Source: Mucor racemosus
Taxonomy: Eukaryota > Mucoromycota > Mucoromycetes > Mucorales > Mucoraceae
Length of the DNA stretch: 64,000 nt
Direction: 5' to 3'
NCBI GenBank assembly: GCA_027405735.1
Contig: JAPEHQ010000019.1
Coordinates: forward strand, 1,038,360-1,102,359
This document shows positions 50,279 through 61,499 of this stretch, one piece after another. The translations under genes were made by a program, and so were the position numbers. How positions within the stretch are numbered: position 1 is the first letter of the stretch; each line of letters opens with the position of its first letter. The notes below the pieces were generated by a model, which was not told the DNA's origin, made no database searches, and worked only from the letters and a program-made list of their open reading frames with translations.

Positions 50279-50346
50279 TGTAACCAGTATTATGTAAATG
50301 ACTATCCATACCTGTAACCAGTATTATGTAAATGACTATCCATACC
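50278..50346 (+). repeat. two-copy tandem repeat of about 34 bp
   Basis: Two adjacent copies of a unit starting CCTGTAACCAGTATTATG. Shorter related copies (CTGTACTCATCT...CGTAAATGAC) follow at 50352-50405. Confidence 0.85.
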
Positions 50347-50429
50347 TTCGCCTGTACTCATCTAATCGTAAATGACCCTGTACTCATCTTTTCGTAAATG
50401 ACTAGCTATTGTTACTCCCCGATTTGAAA

Positions 50430-51740
50430 ACATACTCCTAAAACATACTCCTAAAAAAATAGCGTACGCTATGTTTTAATTTCTCAGTTCTATGAGTATT
50501 GCAAATAATTTTTAAAACTTTAGAGGGCTATCTTGTATGAACATGCACCTACTTTTGAAAAGATTAGTTTTTTTAAGCATTTTTGCTTGAGAAATGCTCA
50601 ACAAAGTAAAACATACTCCCAAGAATTAATCATTTCAGATACCGTTGTCCAACATGCTCCTCAAAATACAGCGTGCTGTATTTTTTAATTTCTCGGTTCT
50701 ATGAATATTGAAATTAATTTTTAAAGTGTTAAAGTGCTGTCTGATATGAACATGCACCTATATTTGAAAGGATTAGTTTTTTTAAGCATCTTTGCTTCAG
50801 AAATGCTCAACAAAGTAAAACATACTCCCAAGATTGAGTCATTTCAGGTACCGTTGTCCCACATACTCCTCATAAAAAGACATGCTCCTCAAAATACAGT
50901 GTACTCTATTTTTTAATTTCTAGGTACTATGAGTATTGAAGTTGATTTTTAAAACTTTAAAGTGCTGTCTGGTATGAACATGCACCTATATTTGAAAGGA
51001 TTGATTTTTATAAGCATCTTTGCTCGAGAAATGCCCACCAAAGCAAAACATACTCCCAAAAATTAGTCATTTCAGATACCGTTGTCCAACATACTCCTCA
51101 AAATATAGCGTGCTGTATTTTTTAATTTCTCGGTACTATGAGTATTGAAATTAATTTTTAAAACTTTAAAAAGCTGTCTGATATGAACATGCACCTGCAC
51201 TCAAAAAGATTAGTTTTTTTAAGAATTTTTGCTTGAGAAATGCTCAACAAAGTAAAATATACTCCCAAGATTGAGCCATTTCAGATACCGTTGTCCAACA
51301 TGCTCCTCAAAATACAGCGTGCTGTATTTTTTAATTTCTCGGTACTATGAATATTGAAATTAATTTTTAAAACTTTAAAGTGCTGGCTGGTATGAACATG
51401 CACCTATATTTGAAAGGATTAGTTTTTATAAGCATCTTTGCTTGAGAAATGCTCACCAAAGTAAAACATACTCCCAAAAATTAGTCATTTCAGATACCGT
51501 TGTCGAACATACTCTTCGAAAAATAGCGTACGCTATGTTTTAATTTCTCAGTTCTATGAGTATTGCAAATAATTTTTGAAACTTTAAAGGGCTATCTAGT
51601 ATTAACACGCACCTATTTTTGAAAGGATTAGGTTTTATAAGCATTTTTGCGTGAGAAATGCTTACCAAGGTAAAACATACTCCCAAAAATCAATCATTTC
51701 AGGTACCGTTGTCTCACATACTTCTCATAAAAAGGCATGC
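50430..51740 (+). repeat. subtelomeric satellite, six units of about 209 bp
   Basis: The block TTTCTYRGTWCTATGARTATTG recurs near 50483, 50691, 50929, 51128, 51337 and 51546, each followed by GAACATGCACCT, AAGCAT..TTTGCTTGAGAAATG and CATACTCCCAA. One unit is longer through a partial duplication of ACATACTCCTC. Each unit starts with a dyad such as ATAGCGTACGCTAT or TACAGCGTGCTGTA. No ORF runs through it. Confidence 0.9.
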
Positions 51741-51879
51741 TCTTCTATTTTTTATTTGTAGCGTTTTCTTTTTCTGATATTTCTTTTTAAATATTAAAAT
51801 ACGCACTTCAACTCTAGTAAGGATCGATATATATATTATAAAGATATTACATATTAACCGACAACATATACTTTAGATT

Positions 51880-53150
51880 ATGGAATCATACAGAAGAATT
51901 TTTGCTAAATTACGCGAAAAAGTAGAGGATGATCCGTTCTATAATCATGAAAACGAGGTGGAGCTCGCGTTTCAAATAATATCAGCGTTTGAAGCAATTT
52001 CTACGTGTAAGTCTGGCATATGTTTTTTATATGAATTGAACTAAAATGGCATTAATCTACTAGATACTGTAGGAATACAGTTAAAAAATGATATTGTTGA
52101 CGCATTTAGAGAGATACAAAATGATATGAACAAAGAAGCTACTTCAGTTATTAGTATCGAAGAAAGTGATGAAGATGTCTTTGAAATTCCAGAACTTGCA
52201 ATGATGAGACCAATACAAGGGATGGAAGAGGATGAAGAGCAAAGTATAGTTGAAGATGATGACAACGATATCATTGTAACTCATGAACGAACATTGAAAA
52301 GACCTAGAAAAAGAGTTCAAAATAAAAATAAAAAGCAACATATCAACATGGACTGGATTAAAAACAGACTATCAAATCATGCATATGAAAGTAAGCATAT
52401 ATAACATTGCTCAACTCTACATGTGTCTCATCCACAATTCTATTTAGACTTTCATTTGTTTTTTGGAGATGAGGAGAAATTAAGAAAAGTCGTAAAGGAA
52501 AGGTTTACTTTAATCCTTCAAGCCAGTAATAGCTTAGAAAATAGAGATGTTGCTAATATAGTGGATCTTCAAGGAATACCCATTGATTTGCAGGATGCAA
52601 TTGTTTGCTATTTGGATGCCACAACTAAAAAGACTACCGAAAATTTTAGAGCATACAGCATTGCAAAAACAATAGCAGATAAGGTGGATAACGCTAATAG
52701 TGGATTCGACACATTAGAGAGTAAAAGAAAGCAGATCAAGCATATTTATGCAATATTGAGAAGTACTAAAAATGCATTGCTGCTAAAGAAATACATAGCA
52801 ACTTAACACTATTGATATGATAGAATCTTTCAAAACCCCAGGTGAAGGAACTAATTTTGGTCTGCATTGCAAAAAGTGTAAGATACTGGCTGATAGAGTG
52901 GGATTGTTTGCTTTGGTAATTCCAGAAGTGTTTTCAAAAGATTTTATTTTAAAGGTAACGAAGGGTGTATGGATTTATGATGATGGAATGAGATATACGA
53001 GCACTCATTATTTTGTTTTCTCTTTTTTATAAGAATGTCAACGAGGAAAATGTAGAGAACATCTATAATGTAGCAGAAAGTCAATTAGCTGATAAGCTAA
53101 TGGATGCTGCAATTGTAGATGGTATATATGTTATAGAAGGAGAAGAATAA
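51880..53150 (+). CDS. unrecognised subtelomeric protein, acidic with a Lys-rich centre
   Basis: Five exons: 51880-52006, 52064-52390, 52448-52762, 52824-52954, 53034-53150. All are GT-AG and in phase, 338 aa ending ...IEGEE. If the third intron is not used the frame stops at 52806, giving 270 aa. The N-terminus is helical (ESYRRIFAKLREKVEDDP). An acidic stretch with two SIEESDED/SIVEDDDNDI runs and a basic patch LKRPRKRVQNKNKKQ (possible nuclear import) follow. Next is a helical part containing IVDLQGIPIDLQDAIVCYLD and FRAYSIAKTIADKV. The end has a single CKKC pair. I recognise no domain. It sits between the satellite and the helicase gene and may belong to the same subtelomeric cassette. 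Confidence 0.55.
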
Positions 53151-53317
53151 AATAAACAATATGTAAAGTAGTGGTATACTGCTGGGTGATGATGATTGAA
53201 ATACGTTTTTGTTTGATGGATTTTAAAAGGATAGAAGAGGAATTGCTGGATGATATTATACTTGAGAATCATTTATTACATTAGCTGTTGTAGTAGGAAA
53301 CAATTTATTTATTGATG

Positions 53318-56300
53318 TTAGAATATAGTTTGATGGTTTCGTTTAAATTTCTTTGAGGTAAAAATACTTGAACAAAAAGCCAACAAGGACAAGATAGTTA
53401 TATATGACATACTTTGAGTTCTTTGAAAAGAGCCATTCATCAAATAAATTGTCGTTGGTAGGACAATCAACACTGAAGTTATGGAAAATAGGATTATTAC
53501 TGTTGCGAAAGTACCACCAGCAAACAATTATATATTTATCCTTGAGATACCGAACGTTGCAGTTCCTAATAGTACTGTTTGTATGGAGAGCAATGCCTTC
53601 AATACTTTCATTTGGCATAAGACAACCATAGCATATTTCATATGGTGCGAAGTATTTACGTAAACTGATGGTTTTTTTTTTTTTTGCTGATTAGATAAAA
53701 CACTATTAATATCAATCTGAATTGAATTACTTACTTCTTTTTATATTTGCATTCTCTTGAGCCACAACCTGAATGAAAGCATTGTAAACAGAGGCTGTCA
53801 TTTTGAATAATAGGGCAATGAGGCAATGCATGTTGATTATTTTCAATTGAAACACTGTCGCTTTCCAACGATTTGTTAAAAAAGCAAAGAGAACAAATGT
53901 CAAAGGCAAATTGGCTGTTATAGTCTTGCAATGCAACTAATAACGCCTTTTTTTCTATCAAATTAGCATTAATAGCAATAGTTTTTCTTGTAATTGATAC
54001 AGAAATAGAATTTGAAAATTGCAGTGACTCTAAAAAGTGGGATTCCCTGTTGTTTGATGGTACAGTTAATACAGAAAGACTTGGATTTTCTCTATCGTGT
54101 TATTATTATCAGTATCTTCAAATGTGAAATTTTGTGGTTGTATCTTACTTTTGCTTATAGCATACATCACATAGCTCATTTGAGAGGTCACTGAAACAAC
54201 TAATTGCTACCTGATCAACAAGAGAATTGAGACCAAATCGTCTGCACTGTTTGTCATTCTATCGAGAATAGTTAGTAAAAGTTGATTTAATGCAATTTGA
54301 TTCATATATATATACATACTTTGAGAACATTCAAGTATCTTTTTAGCTGGTCTTGAGCAATGGAAAATTGCAAACTATTGTCATTACTAGGACGATAGCT
54401 GCCAAGTTTATCCAAATCTCTTTGGTTGGTAAAAGTGATGTAATAGGCCTTCTGGCCATCTCTACCAGCTCTTCCACCCATTTGAATGGCCTCTGGGCCA
54501 CTATAGCTAGCACCAGCTTGAATTACAAATCGAACATTGCTCTTGTCGATTCCCATACCAAAGCTGGAAGTTGCAACAACGATAGGAGCCTTGTCATTCA
54601 TAAATGCCATTTGGCTATTTTCCTTTTGCATCTGATTCATTTTGGCATGATAGCCAACAGCTTGAATAGTGTCTGAGAATTCATTGATTTTTTTTACAAG
54701 TTCATCAACTTGGTCAATATATCTAACATATATAATTGTAGCATGTTTTTGCATGATGCATTTTGATTTCAAAAGATTCAAGACAGCTAAATTAATGTCT
54801 TTTTCAAAATGGCACGTATAACTCAAATTTGGTCTATTACATGATTTTCGGATAACATTAATATTACCAAACATTTTGGACAACTCTTGCTCCAAATATA
54901 CCGGGACAGTCGCCGACAGAAGAGTCCACGGAACTGACGCATAACGTCTGAATTGGGCCAAGTTGTTGAATTCTGTTCTGAAGGACCCCCAAGTGATACA
55001 AAGGTGAGCTTCATCCAGAACTATTCGAGCTATCTCATTTTTTTTATGCTTAACATCTAAAAAAGCCAGAAGACTTAAATCAGTACAATGCTCTACAGCA
55101 AGAAACAAAATATCAGCGTTTTCGTCAGTATTATCAGCTCCTAGTTTATTGGGAATAATATTAAGTGAGTTTTTATGATCTAATATTGATGTGAATGATA
55201 AGCTACCTTTCCAAGTTGTGTAAGTAATATTTGACATGTTGCATCTGTTTTTCAAATCAAAAGTCAAAGCTACCAAAGGAACAATAACAATTGTCATCAT
55301 ACTTTGGCTCACATGTTTTTTTTCAATAAACACAGGTAGCAAAAAGACAAGCGTTTTTCCAGCACCAGTTGGGAGGACTACCAACAGATCTTTCTTCGCA
55401 TTCAATACCGCATTTACTGCGCTTGCTTGTTCCGAGCATGAGAACTTTGCTTCAGGATCCTGAAGAAAAGACTGTAACTCTTGTAACAAAGCATACGAGA
55501 TGGGTTCTTGTTGAGAAAAAGATTAGACGTTATACATTGGTGATAATATTTAAAGTTTACCTTCGACAGCAGTGTTTACATTTGGAGCATTGATAATGAT
55601 ATTATTTTCAACGGCGAAATTGTTTACTACTGTAACTGATTGACTAGCTACATTATGAGAAAAACGACCTAGATAGGATGAGTAAAAGATGCAAAATATG
55701 AATAAAGAACGAAATCAACCAAGTACATATAAGTATATTTACTTTTTGAAGCAGGAAGAGTATTATCATCATCACCATCATCATTGATATTGATTCTTTT
55801 AATAGAGATTGATGTTGATGAAATTTCAAAATCAGAATATGGCAAGTCTATACATTATTTGATCAATTAGTAAATAGAATTCTAACAGCCAATATAATAT
55901 ACACTTACTCAATAATAAAGCTCATTCTTTGGAGCAAAGCATAAAATTGTGTAAATGCTCTCTACTCAAGTATCTGTAATCTTGGTTACTATAACCGTAG
56001 AATCTAGTGCCGATGTTTCTACTATGTGCTGCCTACATTTTGTAAAAAAAAAAGTGTTTTTTTTAAGAAAAGGCTAATATGTTTGAGAAGAGACGCCAAC
56101 TTACTTGCTCATTATACAAAAGACCTTGATTGTCTCGTGTTGTACGGATATCTTCAAATCCTAGAACTTCATTCTCTTCTTCTTGAGAAACAATATTATC
56201 AACAGCTATATTGAAGTGCTTGATCCAAACCCACATGAAACAGACAGATATTTGTCTATACATGGAAACTGTGAGGGTAGACCCAATAAATCTTAAAGAA

Positions 56301-57452
56301 TATCTGTACATGTACATGTTAGTAAAATGCTTTTTACATGCAGAAAATATTAAAAAATAAAATGAAAATACTTTGATAAACTGTTTGTTAGTTGAGCAGT
56401 AGTAAGAATTTTGCCGTTTACAACAAAGAGCATATCCCTATAGTTTGATATTCTCTTTTTTCTTTCTTTTTCAGAAAGTTCAGAATACAATAAATGAGCA
56501 CAAAACCTTTTACAAACTTGTTAAAGCTGTGATTTTACGAGGGAAAAAGGATCACTCTACAATATTATACTTACTTTTCCATTGGCCTTACACATACCAA
56601 ATAGGTAAGGAAGATTGGCAATAAATATTTTGGCAGAAATCTTGCAATCATCATATCTTTTCCAGTTCTACTACGAGATTTATTGTACGATTGGACAAAC
56701 ATCACCGTATTGTGTACCCAATACAAGCTTCTTGGCCCAGATTCAGTGTTACAAATGGAACTGGATTCCAACAGTTCTGTACCTCTGCTAGGTTGTCCAC
56801 TTGTAAGATGTATGAGGATAGTCATAATCTTTACAAACTCGCCAGCATCCTTCATCCAACTTCCAAATGCAACCTTGTTTTCGGATGCTCCATCACCGAG
56901 GAACTTGACACTTAAGTCAAAATCATTGCAAATGATGTTCAAAATATAAGATCTTTCCTCTTCTCGAGTTAATGAAGGATTAGATCTATCATTGTAGAAA
57001 GAATAGCCAAACTTTGTATTTTGCATTTTTTCGATGAAATTTGTTTGCATTGGATTCTCTGGATCCAATAAATTGGGCAAAGGACGACCAAAAAGTAGCT
57101 TCTTCACCATTATATCAGTAGCAAGATTTGACAGGTCGGCTATCAATTTTCGCAATTTAGCTAGAGAAAAATGCTCGCCGTTGCATGTCAGACCCTCAAA
57201 TTGGTTATTGCTATCCCAAATAATGTTGGGTCGGGGAGCGTCTTCAGCAAGAATAGTTTTTCCTAACCGAAGGGCAGCAATATGGTCATAAAATGGTGTA
57301 TGATTATCTTCATAAAGCCAATATAAATAATCGTTATAATTATTTGATCGAGAAGCTCCAATGTTATCCGATGCAATTTGGGCATGATTTATTTGCAAGG
57401 TATGAATTAACTCTTGTAAATAATCGGGATCGGATTGTATAGATGAAGACAT
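53318..57452 (-). CDS. telomere-linked RecQ-like helicase (C-terminal modules), possibly decayed
   Basis: Ten exons read by eye: 57452-56575, about 56516-56372, 56303-56105, 56032-55909, 55847-55743, 55668-55561, 55506-54320, 54258-54149, 54091-53735 and 53686 to 53343 or 53318. Exon 1 carries the module that precedes the helicase in fungal subtelomeric helicases (LIHLTSGQPSRGTELL; RFLPKYLLPIFLTYLVCVRP). Exons 3-4 continue it (TVSMYRQIS; AAHSRNIGTRFYGY). Exon 7 is the RecQ core: Walker A VVLPTGAGKT, LDEAHLC box, LLSATVP, SSFGMGIDKSNVRFVI and motif VI QMGGRAGRDG. Exons 8-10 hold Cys-rich zinc-binding parts (NDKQCRRFG...LCDVC; CLQCFHSGCGSREC; ICYGCLMPN). Two breaks are seen: an in-frame TGA (55922-55924), and no splice choice joining exons 1 and 2 in frame. 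The helicase core itself is open. Confidence 0.8.
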
Positions 57453-57577
57453 ATTTTCAGGTCAAACAATTAGAGATTACAGAGCATGAAATAATACACG
57501 TATGGCACAGTAATTTAAAAACTATTTATAGTGGTCACCTAGTTGAGTTTTTCAGTAACCCTTTTAACTTTTATAAT

Positions 57578-60291
57578 ATGGAATTTGTTGATTGTAAGGT
57601 CTGCGGCGAAGCATTCAAAAGCGAATATTTACGCAAGAATCATCATCGAATTATACATCAAATAGAATTGCAAGTCAAAACAATAAATAGTACGTACAAA
57701 ATAGAGTTAACATCAATGTCAATATTGATTTATTGATTTAATAAACTTTTTCCTTTAAAAATAAAACACAGATGAAAATCTTCAATTATTTAGAAAGGAA
57801 GATGGATGTTTTCATTGTCCATGTGGGTTTGCAAGACAATTACCCAGAAATGTGTCTAATCATGTCAGAAGCTGTCAAAGGCTTGTTTATAATAAACAAT
57901 CTGAAAACAGTAACGACAATGCTGCAATGCAGGCTGGTAGTAATATCAACCCAGAAGCAGATTTATTAGTTGAAAGCAATTTCAATCAAAATATGCCAAT
58001 GACGAACAATGAGCAAATGCCCCAAGAACTAGACGAAGAGGATGTTGAAAATATGGAGGAGGATGAAGACAATGCTGAGGAGACGATCAATTTCCAGGGC
58101 GATACCCAAATATCTCGATTTAGTGGGTTTAATTTAACGGAAACACAAATATTGTACTAAATAATATTTCAATAGATCAAGATTACATTCTTGATTTCTA
58201 TAACGACTTTGGTTTGCTTATCCATCGCAAATCTGGTGCGATTATATGTCTTTTATGTAGAATTGCAATTGAACCAAAAGCAACTTGGACCCACATGAAA
58301 AAAAATGGGCATTTCTTTGAAAAAAAATCACGTACTATATCCAGGATGGATTTTTTAAAAAAAATAAAAGATGCTGGTGCTATTGATAGAGAAAATATGG
58401 GGAATTATTTCTGTCCAACAATTTTGGAATTGGATAAAATTTCGGTATTACCCATTCAAAATGGACATGTTTGCGCGATATGCCAAGATAGTAATTTCTA
58501 TGCAACAACATCGTTATTGACCATGAAGTGGCATTTCAGAATGAACCATGAAAATATTGAATTAGAAGATTACATATTTACCAGAAAACTACAAACCGTT
58601 TTCAACAATAATCGAGCAAGATACTATTGTATCAAAGTGAGTAAAAAATATTTGCGATATCAATTTTTTTTTTTTTATATTAAACATAACAATGTAGAGT
58701 CAACAACTAGAACACAATCTCTCGGTGTCTGGCCAAAAGAAACGGCAACAGTTATTCGATAATAATGAATATGCCAGGCAGATGACTATACTGAATGATT
58801 ACGGCAATGATGCAGATATATACGACCACAGAGACAAACTTAACAATTCTTTTATAGAACACTTCAAATTAAACGAATTTTATGCAGAGTTTTCAACAGA
58901 AGAAGAAAGAAGTGATTTGGATTTGCGTAAGATGCTGTACTTGTTTGTATCGAGAGAAACACAAACTGTTTGTCCAGCATACGATCATATTAGAAAGATT
59001 GTTTACAATTTTTTCTCAAGAATCAACAACAAGATGATAAAAACATCTGATGGTTACTTTTGGCGACAAAAAGTCAAATCAATGAATGCTCAAAGGCAAG
59101 GGATATATATAATACTAACAAAAAAACAAAAAAAAGTTGACGTTTTATTAATTAGTTTGGTTACTCGTGGATTGGGATCGCTTGAAGTAGCAAGTTTGAA
59201 GCAATATGCAGATCATTGGGCCAATATGATTATGATGCTTGCAAGAACTATAAATCGAGAGAGTAATGAAGAAAATGCGGTAGAATTTTGGTTTTTTGAT
59301 CAAAAAAGGATCATGAACAACGAACAAAAACAAAAATTACAAAAATTACTGTGTGAAGCAAAAAAAGACGATCCGAACGAAATTGTTATGGAGTTATTAC
59401 TTTTTGATTTAAATATGAGCATTGTCTGCCATCAAAATCCATTGCAGACAAACATTGTTGGTAGTGTTTCAATGAAAACACCAAGCAATACGTATTGCAA
59501 ACTTCGGTTTCTGGACCACGATGGTGGTTATAAATTTATTAGAGATATGACAAAAATACATGCAATCATGGTTTTTTGCTTTAGAGCAACTATACTCTAT
59601 GCTATTTTTATAAAAGAAGGAATTATCAACATTCAAAAAGAAGGTAGTATACATGATTAGGGTGATTTATTGTATATTAACTGTGTCGTTTTTTTTTTAA
59701 AAAAAAATCAATTATCCAGAGAATGGTAGTGAGATGGAAGGCAATGAAGCAGAAAATGAGGATAGTGAAGTTGAAAGTGAAGAAGATGAGAACTTTGAAG
59801 TTGAAAGTAATGAAGGAGGCGAAGGTCAAATTCAAGACGATATCGATAGTGAAATTAGACGTCAGGGTAGATATGAAGGTGTAGCTCAATATCAAGGCCA
59901 TTCAACTGAATTACAACAACGCCAGATAGACCACCAACAACGACAACAACAACAACAACAACAACAGCAACAACAACAACAACAACAACAGCAACAACAA
60001 CAACAACAACAATCAGAACAATTTGATGCAAATGACAACTCAGACGAATACGAATCAGACAAATACGAATCAGAGGATGGATATAGCGTTTATGACTACG
60101 AAGAAATCGATGTTAATAATTTTGATCATCAAGAATACATTGTTTCTATATGCGATTTTGAACAAACAGAAGAACTTGAAGAATTAAAGTTTTTTAAAGT
60201 TTTAAAAAAACCAAGTCGAAGTTTAGAGAGCTGGTATTTAGAAATGGTAAATAATTATAATTTGACTCACTATCCAAGAAAGAGAGCTTAA
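57578..60291 (+). CDS. OrsD-type zinc-finger protein, N-terminal module of telomere-linked helicases
   Basis: Five exons: 57578-57689, 57772-58122, 58176-58636, 58698-59643, 59720-60291, in phase, 813 aa. Exon 1 is a C2H2 finger (CKVCGEAF...HHRIIH). Exon 2 has a second Cys/His finger (CFHCPCGF...HVRSC) and an acidic run. Exon 3 is an OrsD-like double finger: FYNDFGLLIHRKSGAIICLL, then CRIAIEPKATWTHMKKNGH, then NGHVCAICQDSNF...HFRMNH, leading to KLQTVFNNNRARYYCI. Exon 4 follows the same order as the region after OrsD in fungal helicase-linked proteins. Exon 5 is acidic, then has a long poly-Gln run (about 59935-60011), then acidic again. DNA binding is likely; catalysis is not expected. The upstream in-frame ATG at 57443 is an alternative start that would overlap the first codons of the opposite-strand helicase gene. 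Confidence 0.75.
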
Positions 60292-60439
60292 TAAAAAGTT
60301 AAAAAAAAATGATTTTACATTCAAATATTTGGATATAAGAAAGAAACGGGAGTAAAGTAATATGGTAAGTAAGATAGAGAGATATAATATAAGTAAATAA
60401 AAGAAGAGGTGAAAACAGAGGGTAAAATGTAACAGTAAT
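60292..60439. other. downstream low-complexity sequence
   Basis: A-rich, with no gene; runs into the telomere-like segment. Confidence 0.5.
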
Positions 60440-60535
60440 TAGAGTTAGGATCAGGGCTCAGGATAAATAAATAAAAGAAGGGTTAGGGTTAGGATTGGGG
60501 TTAAGGTTGGGGTTAAGGCTAGGGGTTAAATAAAT
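60440..60535 (+). repeat. interstitial degenerate telomere-like repeat
   Basis: GGGTTAGGGTTAGGATTGGG and the following GTTAAGGTTGGGGTTAAGG-type units are TTAGGG repeats with errors, in the same orientation as the terminal telomere, about 3.4 kb inside it. Confidence 0.8.
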
Positions 60536-60539
60536 AAAT

Positions 60540-60985
60540 AAAAAAAGATAAACAAGCAAACGAATATAAGGAAGATAAATACAAATAAAAGATAACAAAT
60601 TAGGAAAAGAAATGCTAAATAAATAAATAAAAGGATAAACAAACAAATAAAGATAAATTAGGAAATAAAAGATAAAATGAAACAAATCAAGAAATAAAAG
60701 ATAAAAAAAATAAACAAATTAGGAAAAAAAAAAAGATAAAATGAAACAAATTAGGAAATAAAAGATAAAAAAAAATAAACAAATTAGGAAAAAAAAAGAT
60801 AAAATGAAACAAATTAGGAAATAAAAGATAAAAGAACCAAATTAGGAAATAAAAGATAAAAGATCCAAATTAGGAAATAAAAAAATGAGAGAAAAAAAAA
60901 ATAAAAAAAATTGTATTATAATATAAATATAAACAATTAAAAGATAAACAAGCAAACAAAAGGAAGGTAAAAAAAAATAATAAAT
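60540..60985 (+). repeat. A-rich tandem repeats
   Basis: Units such as AATTAGGAAATAAAAGATAA recur many times (60590-60880), with (AAAT)n and AAAAAGATAAAATG variants. The TTAGG cores may derive from telomere repeats. No gene. Confidence 0.8.
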
Positions 60986-60990
60986 AAATA

Positions 60991-61497
60991 CAGTCATGAT
61001 TCGATTTAGTGGAACTGTTGGGAGGGAGAAAAGTGTCCACTAAATCGAATTTTCCAATAAATCGAATAAAACATTTTATGTAATATTGGGATAAATAAAT
61101 GAGAATAAAAAGGCATTAATAGTTTATAATAATAAATGATATTGTTAATAAAGGCTTTTAATATTCGAGCAACAGAATTAAACAGTGGATAATAAGAAAA
61201 TTTATTAAAAAAAAAAAAACTGAGGTAAAATAGGCACAAGATTTGATTATTATACATATTTCTTCTAATTTCATGGCTACCAAATCAAGCTATTACCGGC
61301 TAAATACAGTTTTATCCAATAGTATTTATATTTTACGAATATAGTGGACTGGTAGAAACGAAATTGACCAATATCCACTGAATCGATTAAATGAATTTAG
61401 GCAGTAAAAATTATGAAAAAAAAAAACGGGAGATTTCAAACTGTACATTAAATTGATAATCCAACATACACAAATCCACCAAACCGAATAACGACTG
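60991..61497 (-). mobile_element. pogo/Tigger-like MITE, copy 2
   Basis: 507 bp, in reverse orientation to copy 1 at 48606-49104. Ends are CAGTCATGATTCGATTT and the complement of CAGTCGTTATTCGGTTT, flanked by TA (60989-60990, 61498-61499). Shared internal sequence includes GTGGACTGGTAGAAACGAAA and TTCTAATTTCATGGCTACC. Confidence 0.85.
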
Positions 61498-61499
61498 TA

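Noticed and set aside
50091..50309. Minus ORF of Leu-Ala-Cys-Leu repeats
   Set aside because: Translation of the AAGC microsatellite.
50430..51740. CRISPR-like array
   Set aside because: Units are about 209 bp, contiguous and diverged with no short repeats separated by unique spacers; this is a eukaryotic subtelomere.
52041..52341. Minus Ser-rich ORF and others opposite the 51880-53150 gene
   Set aside because: Antisense of acidic Glu/Asp codons; the plus model has five in-phase exons.
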